From Onchocerca lupi (taxonomy: Eukaryota; Nematoda; Chromadorea; Rhabditida; Onchocercidae): DNA of 64,000 nt. The DNA is taken from positions 1 to 64,000 of the forward strand of contig JAOVVO010000043.1 in NCBI GenBank assembly GCA_028564675.1. Reading direction: 5' to 3'. A program made the position numbers and the translations under genes. Of this stretch, positions 12,022 to 24,442 are shown in pieces. The stretch's first letter is position 1, and the number at the start of each line of letters is the position of its first letter. A model generated the notes under the pieces. It worked only from the letters and a program-made list of their open reading frames with translations. It was not told the DNA's origin and did not search any database.

Positions 12022-15000
12022 TAAGTAAGTATCTATTGATTGCTAGAGTAAGGAACTATTGTTGTTTATTAACACAGCAAATGATGCCTGTTGATAAACT
12101 TGATAAACTCTTGATTGTTAAGGCATTTTCGAGAAAGACTTTTACTATCATTTAGATAATTTTTTTTGCTGTGAAACATCGTTATGTATTTGAACCAAAT
12201 ATATTATTTACGGTGCATTTGAACTCTTAGAATTCCTTTTGTCAATTATATTTTTGAATGTGAACTTCTAATCGTATTTTGAGACAATCTCGAATAAGTT
12301 GGGTCTTTTCAAAGCTATGTGAATCATTTTTATATCTTTACTGCTTCTTTCATTTGTTTCTACTTTGCAATTCAACTGTACTTGGAGAATGGTGATAGGT
12401 TAATATATAGTTAATGGAATTACTATTCGCAAAACATTTAGATTTAAATGAAATTTGATTTCAGCTAAGTAAATCCCTGAAATGATTGGATGTAGTGAGA
12501 AATGCTCGAGTAGATAATGAACAGAGTCCATTTTCTCATTTCCTGGCCGGGTCCCTTTTTTTTTTTCTCAAAATTCTGAATTTGAAATTTTTTTTCCATG
12601 ATAAATGAATGTGCTCAGACTAGAAGATCAAAGCAACAAAAATGAAATATTTCTCATGTGGAAGAATTTTTGATCATAAGCAATTTAATTACTATTCTAA
12701 TTAATAAAATTTTTTAAGATTGCAATGAAAAGGATATTAATATTGAATATTTATCTTTATTACATGTAAGTTGTTGGATAATCGAATTACCAATTCCAGC
12801 AGTCTAATTACATCAATCTATCAAACAATTAAGCTTCCATAATTGTGAAGCTAATCAAAGAAGAGCTTGACCTTTGACTCAACATTGCTATTCATTTAGC
12901 AAAACTATCGATTTCACTGTAATAAGCTTTTGGAATAAACTGTTTTGCCTGTGATGAGAAATATTTCAAGTTCTGAACAAACCGTACAAATGTTATTGCG
13001 GGCGTCTATATGATTAATTGTACACTGCTCGCTCATCCATTGTTGGTCTCATTTTTGAAATCGATCGAAAATCGATCAATTTCTTCTTTCTTGCTATTTG
13101 TTGCTATTCAATTTCAAAATTAGCTCATACAAATATTTATATATATTTAGACATTTATCATCTTTTTGTTCCTTGCCAACCATTGTTGCATCAATTATGC
13201 AAATAAAGGTGCACAATAGTACTTAACATTTATATGCTTCAATTTGATTAATTTACGAATTTTGAAAATTCTTCATTTCAAATTTTAATTTTGAATTAAT
13301 TTACATAGTTACAAACAGAATTTTTTTGAATAATCTTGAAACTTGACAATACAGGAGTTTCGAAAATTTGAAATATCAAGATATTAATTCTTTTTAAATA
13401 GTGAAATTCGCGGAATGAGTGAGTCGACTTGCAAATCAACTCTAAGAACATTTGTATCATATCAGCAAATTGTAATTTATTGTTGAAAATTGGAAATATA
13501 AAATAAAAAAAAAAGAAATAAACGTCGAAAGGATTTTTTTTTTTTTTTTTAAGAATAAATCTTTGATGATTCAGAATATTAGAGCTCATTTTTATCCGCT
13601 GAAGATTTCAGAATTTCTATTCTAGTAAATTTTTACAGGTTTTGGAATTTCAGAAAAAATGAAAATTACATTGTAAAAATTCGGAGACAGCAGTGTTAAA
13701 ATTCATGTAACTTCTATGCATAGAAAAAGTGAAAAGTAGTAAATGCATGGAATAATATTTAATATTTCCGCCTCGACACAAATTACACAATTTCTCAAAA
13801 CTTTTGCATGACTGACTCAATGCTGTAAAAGGTGTTCAATTCATGAATAGCCGAATTTCCAAAATAATGAAAGCAATTTGGTTGCATTGATTAAATGAAT
13901 ACGTAAATGATCTGTGAATGCGTGAACGATCAACGAACGATACTTTATGCTACGACGAAAAGGTGCGATTCATAAATGTTGCTGATGTATGACAGAGTAT
14001 GGGAATACTTTTTTTCAGAAAATAAAAACGAATGAATTGTGAGCTCATTTCGGGAACTTCATCATATTTAATTTACCGAGGCAAAATATATACTTAATTA
14101 AACGGTCATTGCTAGTCAATTCAATCATTACAGTTCGCAAAGTTTTGGAGTCTTCTGTAGGATTCAAAAATATCTTCGTATGTAAATAAAATCTGTGCTT
14201 GCACAAATTGTTTTCGATCCTTAAGATTACGTCATTTCACGTTAAGTAATGCACGTTTAGAATATAAGTAACGCTGGTCTGCCTTCTACACAATGTGTAC
14301 ACTTACCTTACGAACATATAGTATAGATTTCCTTTTTGAAATCAAAATTGTTAAGATTTTATCAATCACAACGTTTTTTCTCTGCTATTGCGATGTAATA
14401 TTGCTCATAGATCTCGCTGAAAAATTTTTTTAGATAATATTTGATAAAAACTGCCATTACTCATGGCAGTGTATATTTCAATTTCTGAATCTCACTACAA
14501 TCATACATTCTATCAAATTTTAATGATAAAAGAAAATTATCATCAATTTTCAATATACATCATAAATAAACTTTTTATTTCAAACTTTTGACTATAGTTT
14601 AGATAGAAAAATGAAAATTAATCAACTAATTGAAATGGTGGATCACTTTGGAAGTAGTCGTTTTGCCAGCATTTTTGTTTGCACATTTTCTCCGCAAAAA
14701 TATTTCGTTTAAAAATGCAAAATATTTCGTGCGCGGAACTTCTGGAGTTATGAATTTATATCAATCAAAAATGTGATGATTCATTAATTTGAATTTATCT
14801 GACTGATATTGCTATCGCATAACAATTTTTATGGAATCTATTTTATTGCCTAATGAAATTTTTATCAGTTATAATTTGCTGCTGAAAACTTAATCAGAAT
14901 TCAAAAAAAACTTTAAAATTGAATTTAACAGCATAACGCAACCGAAAATCAGCAATTGCCGATAAAAATAATGCCAACAAAGTAATGAAGGTTTAACTAC

Positions 15001-16252
15001 TGGTAAGTAAAGAAGTTTTCACAAAAGTTTGTTTTGCAAAATATCAGCAAATTTCGTAATTTTTCTATTTGATTACTCTCCAAGCATTTCTTTCATTTTC
15101 ACTAAAGCAATTTTTTACTTTCGATTCATATACTTTCTTTCCTCATACTACTCAAGGCTACGAAGGAATATGAAGTAAAAATCAATCACATTTGAAAAGT
15201 GGTATTGATTATTTCGTTTAATCCTATTTGATAAACTGTTTTAACAAGCTGGAAGATGATTCTATTCTTTAGAAGATGATCTTAAATTAATCAAAAGTAA
15301 TTAATTTCTCATCTCATATGAACTTTCAAAGAACAAACATATCGTCACCAAGAAGTTACAAACTACTTTTATAAATTGCGATTACAAATCAACCAACAAA
15401 ACTTTAAATTTTCTTCACTTCCATACTTTGCACCAAAAAATTGATGAAGATTATTGATTAACTGCAGCATTCTTCTGCAATGTAATCGATTTGAAGACTT
15501 TTGAATTCATCGTAAATTTTCAATCATTCAAATAAATGATAGATAAATAGATAAGCAAAGCAAATTTATGTAAACAACGTTATTTTTACTTGCTTAACTT
15601 GAATTTTATTAAGTGATTCATCAAAATTTTTAATATAAGAAATCAATAAAAATAGATTTCCACTAAATCCTTTTCTTCTTATCATAAATCATAAGTCAGT
15701 GCAAACTGCCAGGTTTTTCAAAGCCTTTGGAGTTGATAGGTGCAAAAATAATGCGTCCATTACCACTTCATGCAAATATTTTATAAATGGAATTTATAAT
15801 AATTATTTAAAATTTAAACTTAGCAACATCCCTTATGGTTAAACAACCAAAGATCACATGCAAAACAAGTGGCTTCATAAATTAAAAATGAGATTGAAAG
15901 CAGAAGTAATCACTATGATTGTGAAAAAATAAGTTGGTCGAAGTTTTCATACTAAATGGTAATATCCTTTTAATAGATTTTTTATTTTGTTTTTTGTTTT
16001 TTTGTTTTTTTTTGGAATAGAATAAAATAAAAAAATGCTAATTCAAAATTGCATAATTATAATACAAGCGATCTTTGCTTCCCCAAATTAATCATAATTT
16101 CTACTTTTGTTCCTTGTTTTAAACTCAATAGAAACTTAGATTCTGACAACTTTGGAATTATTAATTTTTAATAAGTTCTCTTCTATAGAGTAATAAATAT
16201 GGAGAAAAGATTCATTTAGTTTCTTGAAATTTCATAAATATTTTAAACATAG
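12022..16252. other. Intergenic region between the Wnt and guanylyl cyclase genes
   Basis: About 4.2 kb of AT-rich DNA with no supported gene. The longest ORFs are low-complexity, lysine- or phenylalanine-rich and look like chance. It should hold the Wnt 3' UTR and, near its right end, the short first coding exon of the guanylyl cyclase, probably only a Met and one or two more residues. I could not place that exon. Confidence 0.6.
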
Positions 16253-19200
16253 TTTGGTTTTATTCAAAAAGTGATCCGGCAATTTATCATTGAGAAATAT
16301 GGCAAGAGAACATGGGATAATGTTGTGTGAGTTTTGCCAAGATTTCCTTCAAGTTTTCATTTTTAAATTTAGAATTTACGGAACATCAACTGCATAAATA
16401 TCATATTACCCTATTCTGCTGCGACTTTCAACCCTCTAGTTCCTAATTTTTCTAATTTCTTAGTTTTGTTATGATTTGCAGCATTTTGAATTTTAACAAA
16501 ATTTTATTCTGAGAAAGGTATAAGCTGAGATTTCTCTAAAAAAATTTCCTGCCTTTTTTGTTCAAATTTCTATCATATTAAACAAAATTTTCTTTGCAGT
16601 GATAAAATTGGCTTCTTAAAAAGTGATGAGATTATCGAACATTATCATGATAAAAATATTTTTCATTTGGTCACTAAAATTGTTGCAATTACCGGTAAGA
16701 TAGGAATCTTCTGCATTTTTCGAAAGAATTTCAAGAGTTCATAACTAAGCCAAAATAGTGTCGTCCAAACATGTCTCCTTATCTTGGCTTTTCCAATATT
16801 CTGACTTCATCAAGGAAGAAGTAAAGCAAGCAATTAAAATTTTGCCTAATTTTTCCAAGTTTAAATTCGAATTAACACGCCTTATTTTCATTATAAGTTT
16901 TTATAAGCATCGAAAGTCAAATTGAGGAAATATTCTTTGGCAAGAATTGAATAAAACTTAAAGTAATTACTTTAAATGATAAAAATCAATTAATGTTTTT
17001 TTGTGATTTCAAATAGCGTGATTCTTTTGTAAGGTGTTACTTATGATCACTTCTGGGAAATTTTTGGTGATTTTTACATTGATTATCTTTGTGATCATGG
17101 ATGGAATGACTTGCTACGGTCAATGAGTCCTGATTTTATGGTTTGTGTTTTTATGAATTATTTCCTAATAACTTATGTGAACAAGTTAATTTTCTAGATA
17201 AAATTTTGGCTTTCTATTCTAAATAGTAATATTTTTCGATACTTTTCTAACCAAAATTATTTGCGAAATCATTAGATATCAAGTGCAGCTATTTCTGGCT
17301 TTTCAACGATTTCACTTTCATCTCTTTCAGGCCTCCAACTTTCATTATGCTTGAGGATACATCCTTAGGATCAACTAATTAGCTAACATCTTTTCAAAAA
17401 ACAGTTCATAACATGCATAGCTATCAATGAGAGACGGGAAATTATAATTTTGAACTATTGCATAATATCCGGATTCTCTAAATATTTCATTCTGATTTCC
17501 TACAGATTTACAAGCAGTTATTTCTTAACTCAATTTCATCGTTCAGAATCGTTTATAATTGCATAAGTTACAGAATTTCTTCAATGAATTGAATTCATTG
17601 CATTATTTCATAAGTTTTGCGATTTACAAAAATACCACACGGAGACCGTTATTCCGATATGAAAAATGTGAAGATGGCTCAATTTTGCTTCATTATTATA
17701 CCAGTCAACAGGGAATCCATCCTATTCTTAAAGGTTCGCCTCAAAGAATTCAAAAAATGCATTCTAACGATTTCATCTATCCTATTTTCAATATTTGTGA
17801 CGCAGTCAAATTATAATATAGGCCACAGTTATCTGAACTTATTCCAGCCTATTCTATGTGAATCAAAAATACAATTAATTCATTCGCCTAATTCAAGTTA
17901 TTCGTCGAAATGCTTATTAACTACTTTTTTTGGTTCGTGTGATAACGATTTTGATCCATCATAAAAGAAGAAAGCTTTGATAACATTTAGTCACATTAAT
18001 TTACTGATATCACTTGACAGGGACTCTGTGATTTAGTGGCAGTGTAAGTAAAAATTATATTGTCACAAATCATCACTTTATTCATCGAAGATCATAAACG
18101 CTTTTTAATTTTCGTTTATCAAAAAAAAAAAAAAAAATCGAAGATTCCAATTTTTATTCAAACTTTAAACTCATCCTTTGAGAAGCATTGCATTTTAGGT
18201 GCAGTACGCAAGGTGGCAAAAAACTTTTTTGGTATCGAAGTAAAGATTACACTTACCGATTTAAGCAGATGTAATGTGCAATATGCGGATAGTTTATACG
18301 AACAAGAACATGCTGTTTATAAAATCGAAGTTTGTTTGTCATTAATTGTAGATTTCAATTTTTATTTCATGACATCAAACAACGCGACATTACGCCAATG
18401 AGAGATCGAACTGCGTAGTCTGAAAACATGCAGTCACTCAATTATTGAAATATTTTAGCTCTTTTCAATAATCCACTAATGTTTGAATTGTTTCGCTTGT
18501 AGTTTATGATGTTTAAATAAGTGTCTTAATTTCAAATTAAAATTCTTCTATTTTTTCCTCACACAGTCTCGATTTTCCTCAAATTATATTCAAACTTAAT
18601 TAATGATATAAATTTTCTTTCTTTTATGACAGTTTAGACATACTTTGACAAATACGATCAAAAGAAATGAAAAATAAAAAATTTTAGAATATTAATCAAT
18701 ATGGCTTATTATGGAATGAATCTAAAGAAGTGAAGAATGAAAATAATGCGATACTGCAAGTGAACAAAATGGATTTCGATTCTTTACAACCTTATCATTT
18801 CATAGCGGATCGAAATTGCACTTTGATACAATGCGGGAAAGGCTTCTAGTAAGTGTTCAGTTGATAAGCAAATGATATTGATTTTTCTTTCTCTGCTTGT
18901 TTCATTTAAGCCGACATATTTCAATGGAATTATTGGCGCCTGGCACACCGTTGGATCGCATATTTGATATCATTTGGCCGCAAATATCTTTCGATTTTGA
19001 TAGAATACACAATTTTATCAATGCAATATTTGTTCTCCAATTAAGAACAGTAATGAACAATAAGCAACTGAACAGCATTCGGTAAATGTTTGTTACTAAA
19101 TTTCAATTTATCAGAACTTTTGTTATCATTGAACATTGTAAGTGAATCAAAGGAAGCTTTATCTTTTATGATTATCCAGAAATTTGACAATATATCGATG

Positions 19201-21555
19201 GAATTCTTTACATAATTCACCATCAATTAAATATCGAAGCGTTCACTGGTAATGAATTGAAATACGATATTCCAAGTGTCGTAATTGCAAATCTCTCCAT
19301 CAATTTTTTTAGAACGAGAAGAAATCAAACAAAGAGTTTGAAACTGAAGGGACAAATGATAGTCTTGGAACAGAAAAATCGATTGTTATACATTGGTTCA
19401 CCAGATATAAATACTATTTCGGAGTTGTTTGAATATGGAATACGCCTGGAAGCAATGCCTTTACATGATTTCACTCGAGATTTAATACTTCTTAATCAAC
19501 AACGGCTTTCCAATATCGAAAAAAAGTAAGCAATATATTCAGAAGTAATGGAGAGTAAACAAATAAGACTTCATTTTATAAAACATCAACTTTTACTTAA
19601 TAAGTGCTACAAAGTTTTGTTCTAAAGTTTTCTTGCATTGCAGCATGCAGCTGCAAGCAACAAGTGCGGAAATGGAAAAGCAGACACGAGATATGAAATG
19701 TGAACGAGTTGAAACAGAAGCTTTGATAAATCAACTGCTGCCAACATTTGTTGCTGCACAACTTATTAACGGTGAAAAGATGGCTGCTTGTGAGTTTCTT
19801 GAATTGAAGTTTGAAATTGAACTTCACTATGAAATCGAACTTTACTCATGTATTTCGATCAAGAAATAATCGTTTTTCTTTTTCTTTTATCTCAATTCAC
19901 GTCTGAAGCTTGCAATTTTTGTTGCTACTCTCACTCTACATCCATTCCTCTCTTTTCCATCTTTTTTCTAAAAAATAATTAAAGTTATGGATTTTCAATG
20001 ATTGGCTAAGGATATGTTCCAAACCATGGTTAATTAGAAATTTAAGAAAAAACTGCAATTTTGTTCCCCATCTAATTTAACTGTAAAAAGTTGATTTAAA
20101 TATCACAAATCAATAATTCCCAGGTCGCTAAATTTAGGTGAATATCAAGAAGTAACAGTAATGTTCAGTGATATACAAAATTTTAACAATATTATTGTGG
20201 ATTACAAGCCAGAACAAGTGATCAGATTGCTAAACGAATTGTTTATAAAACTTGATCGTTTGGTTGACAAACATTCCGTAAGATTTCAAAATTTCTCATT
20301 CTAACATACCTTCATTCTTTAATGCAATCAGAAAAAGAAAAATGAAATCGGAATATTTAGCACCTTTTCTTAAAGGTAGTTAAAATAGAAACGACTGATG
20401 ACACATATGTAACAGTGGGAGGAATACCGGAACAGGCCAATAATCACTGTGAAATATTGTGTCATGTAGCACTTGGCATGATTTTTGAAACTAGATCAAT
20501 CATTGATCCGATCACTGACAAGCCACTTCAACTACGTTTTGGCATCAATTCTGGGCCAATTGTTGCTGGAGTAATTGGCAAGAAAATGCCAAGGTATGGC
20601 ACTTATAGAGAGTTAAAATATCTTCAGAAAAAAGTCAAATTTAGAATGAAAAAATATTAATCAAAGTTTGATTAATAAGTTTTTTTGAAGTTTTTTTTCT
20701 GAAAATTTTCAATTCTTGATCATGTGTAAAATACAGTTTAATTGATGTGCAAAATTTCACTCGCTAAAATATGATTTCTTCAAATCTGAGATATTTTATC
20801 AATACATGTTGATTTCATTTGGATCAGATTAATGAATACAAGAAATTGGCAATAATCATAAAGTTAAGACAGAAAGTTCAGTAATCAAAGAATTAAATTT
20901 TGTAAAAATTCCATTCAACAGTTTCAAAATTCGATTTGCAGATACTGTCTTTTCGGTGATACGGTGAACACGGCATCACGTATGACTACTCATGGAGTAG
21001 CCGGAAAGATCCATTGCAGCAAAACTTCTTTTGAGTTTGCATTTCTTTGATCTTTACTTGGAAAAGTCCAAATCAACTGCTGTGTGTAGCTGCTGAATTA
21101 ACTAAGAAATGAGTGTTATCTTGGAAAAATAACTCACTTCTAAGATTTCTCTTTAAGATATAAAAAAAAAAAAAAAAAAATGATCAAATTTTTAGAAAAT
21201 TTTAGATGCGCTCAAAGAACGGGCAAATTTATTTTTGAATATCGCGGTAAGACGAAAATCAAAAATAAGGGCGCCATGGAAACATATTTCTTGAAATCGA
21301 GCATCAAAAAATCGATCTGGGAAATTACTGGAATTGAAAGAAGTATTTCTTGGATTTTTCATTTATTGTGTTAATTACTCATATCAGTCTAATTTACCAA
21401 TTAATAAGTACAGTGAAATTTATAATGAATATTAATTTTGCAAATATAGAAATTTTTCAGATGTCGATATACATTCTATTGACGGCTACGCAGAGCTAGA
21501 AAAAGGTCTGGAACAGAATGAAGCAAAGAATTGTCAAATCTGTACAATGCTCTAA
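16253..21555 (+). CDS. Soluble (H-NOX, beta-type) guanylyl cyclase with CaaX C-terminus (first codons missing)
   Basis: It makes cGMP from GTP, and the family senses O2 or NO in nematode neurons. Exons are 16253..16326, 16600..16694, 17034..17140, 17574..17733, 18199..18329, 18688..18848, 18911..19081, 19313..19525, 19644..19789, 20138..20277, 20376..20593, 20942..21034, 21206..21342 and 21461..21555: 646 residues plus a missing start. An N-terminal H-NOX domain (FGFIQ, KYGKRTWDNV, DHFWEIFGDFYIDYL) carries the expected proximal haem His in NSLHYFI (codon 17601-17603). HNOBA and a coiled-coil linker follow, then the cyclase domain: metal Asp in FSDIQNF and KIETTDDTY, and RYCLFGDTVNTASRM with the Cys that, with the Glu of KIET, specifies GTP. 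Catalytic Asn/Arg are intact, so it should be active. Oddities: the haem-propionate motif YxSxR reads YYTSQ, and the protein ends CQICTML, a prenylation-type CaaX box. Which C. elegans gcy it matches is uncertain. Confidence 0.93.
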
Positions 21556-24442
21556 CTTTTTAAAACAGAAAATTAAATTTGTTTGAACGACCAAACATTC
21601 TTCAATGATGCTTTAAAATTTCGGAAAAATTGAAACAAAATGTAAAGTATGAAGAAAAATTAAATTTATATAAAAAAGAAATTTACTTGGAAAATGAAAG
21701 GAACTGAAGACATTGTAAATCATTGGTAGAATCCAAGTAAGTAAGAAAATTAGAAGAACCGATAAGAATCAGATGGAAATTCGATGTATCTTCAAGATAG
21801 CGTCTTCCTAACTTCTGATATTCGGAATAATTACTGCTTCTACAGCTATTTGCATTCGACATCATTCATCAAAAGAAGTTGTAGTTTATGGGGAAAATAA
21901 CTGAAATGAATGTTAGATAATTTTAATAGAATATACTAAAATCTGATATTATCGAAGAATAAGTAAATATCAGTTACATATTTTCGAACTCCAAACTAAT
22001 TTTAGAAAACTGAGCATTCAATTCCCAAAATACTTAGCAAATTCAAATACTACTTCTTTACCGAAAAAACAGGATAGATAAAATATTGAAATATTATGCA
22101 TATTTGGCCAGTTTGTGTAGAAATATAAGATAAATACCAGAAATGTACGGATCTATCTACTGGAGAATTCAGTGCTATGTTGCGAGAATATTGGAAAGAC
22201 AAATTTCTGGAATATGTGATAAATTAAAAGTCTCCGACAAAACCGGAAACATAAAAAAAGTAATCGAGAATCAGCTTTGGCAAAATTTTTGCTTGTTAAT
22301 CATTATAAGTAAATATAAAAATAAATGTGGAATGAAGCCTAATAATACAACGAACACTTCTCATAGTATTTATAATAATTGAAAATTAATTTCTTTTATA
22401 GTTTGAATTTGAATGACTGAAGCTCCATTGATGCATTATTTCAATGCCGTACGTTTCAAATTTAAAAAATAAACATTTTCCATCGAAAGAACTCTTCGTT
22501 TCCCTGTTTATATTGATTTTTATTTCATGAGAAATATGAAGACAAGATTTATAAGAAAAATTGCAGTTAATATTGCAGCTTCTCGAAATAGCTAATATTA
22601 TTCGAGACTATTTCTTGAAAATTTTCACTTCTGCAATGATGGCAATAGATACTGCCAATAAAAATTATCAATTATTACATATTTAAAACTAAAATTGGAT
22701 TCTAGACGATTAAATTTTCTATAAAATAGCTCAAATATTGACTATTCGCCTCATTTATTCTTGTAAATTCTGTAAAATTCTGACTGATAAATACAATAAC
22801 TTTCTTCATTAGATCATTATTATTTACATTTGTCTCATTTCTACTTCCCGTGATACTTTATTCACGATAAAAAAAAAAAATGTATTTTCAAGAATTTTTC
22901 AGAAATGCAGAGTCATATTTTCTGTATGAAACATAAACTAGCAGCAATAATGTCTTGAGCACAATAATAACTTCTGGATTCGAAATTTTCATCTGGAAAC
23001 TTCAGAATTTCTGAGAAAATATTGAGGTAGTTGAATTTATCGCCTTCTAGAGCCTAGAGAAAGAAAAATTTTCTAAGATGTTGTCAAAAACAAAGTAGTC
23101 ATCAAAAATAAAAGAAAAAAGGAAAATTTTCCAGCAATTAGGAAAGATATCACAGCAAAAAAGAGACAAGTTTAACATCAAAATGAGTTAATAACGCTAA
23201 AATTTTCGTAAAAACAAGTGGCTTTTACAGAGCTTATTAGAGTTTTAATTGGCTGAAACCTGATAGACTAATTACTGATTCTAGACTTAAATAAGATCAA
23301 TAGTTCAATAATATCGTAATGGAGGCATATATCAAATACTGATCTTCCTGGGAAGATATTGATAGTCTATTTACTAAGATCGTTTACTATGATCGTAGGA
23401 TTTCTTTTAAAATATTTCAGTTGTTTTAGTCATTATTCTTGGCTGCAATAATATTTTTATTACTTTATCTTTAAGTTTCAAATTTTTGATGAACATTCTC
23501 ATGTACATAATGCACTGCTTTGCTCCAAGATGAATTCGCCGTTTTAGTATTTTTATCAATAGAATAACAAAAAATCTATCTCAAAAACAAATTATAATTT
23601 GTAAATGCCTAAAATATAATAGATCGTAAGAAAAAACTTCAAACAACAATGTTTCACTAGAAAGGAAAGACAGAGTGATTACTTAAATAAAGAAATTAAT
23701 TTTAATTATAAAGAATAGATTTAGGATCGAAGGGTCTCAATATCCACTCTCCAACAGTCTTTTAAAATTGTTTAATCGAACTTCTATTAATATTCACCAG
23801 GCGCTGATTTCGATATCAGAAAAAAATATTCCAGAACTATTAGAAAAATATTTTTACATAAGAGAAGTTAACCAACAAATAAAATATACAAATGCAATCG
23901 AAATCCAAACAACCTCTAAAAAGTAAATTGTGACGTATTTTTATAATTAAAAGTTGAAGGGTCATGTACATGTACCCTGAAGAATTTTATAAAAAGTTAT
24001 TGAAAGGAATCCTAGCTTTAGAGAAGGCTTGTTACAATTAGAAATGACAATTGAAAATACAAAAATGAGCCAGTAAAAAAAATTAAGTGTAAAAGATACA
24101 AATGCATTTCGCCAATAAAATTTATTTTCAAATTTAAATTCCGAAAGATTTATTTTACAAAGAAAGCATAAAAGTTGCGCATCTGTTCTGTAAGATAAAA
24201 TACTAACCGAGTATAAAAAGCTGCCACGAAGTATACATTTCTACAAATTTAATAATTTTAAAATGTATTGTTTATATGGAAAGATCTTTAACATGAAATA
24301 AAAAATAATATTTGCGAAAGCAAATGTCTCTTTCAGTACCCTGTGTCAAAATTCTTATCTTCAACATAAGCAATGAACAACAGAAAATAAGCGAAAGAGT
24401 TTTTTTTTTGTTTTTTTTAATTGAAAAATAGCAATCAAGAAA
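21556..24442. other. Intergenic region between convergent cyclase and Dishevelled genes
   Basis: About 2.9 kb holding the two 3' ends that face each other. There is no supported gene. One short open segment at 22141-22224 follows an acceptor-like site and reads like a protein end (STGEFSAMLREYWKDKFLEY), but it is not phase-compatible with the last cyclase donor and is not annotated as a gene. The rest is A/T-rich with dense stops. Confidence 0.6.

Noticed and set aside
18021..18053. Short open segment GLCDLVAV after a cag inside the cyclase gene, first taken as an exon
   Set aside because: Joining it to the exon ending at 17733 puts a stop in frame. The exon starting at 18199 joins the same donor in phase and matches the family (GAVRKVAKNFFG).
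23023..23035. TGAGGTAGTTGAA, resembling the let-7 family microRNA 5' end
   Set aside because: Only the seed region matches. The following bases do not fit let-7 family members and no hairpin arm is evident.
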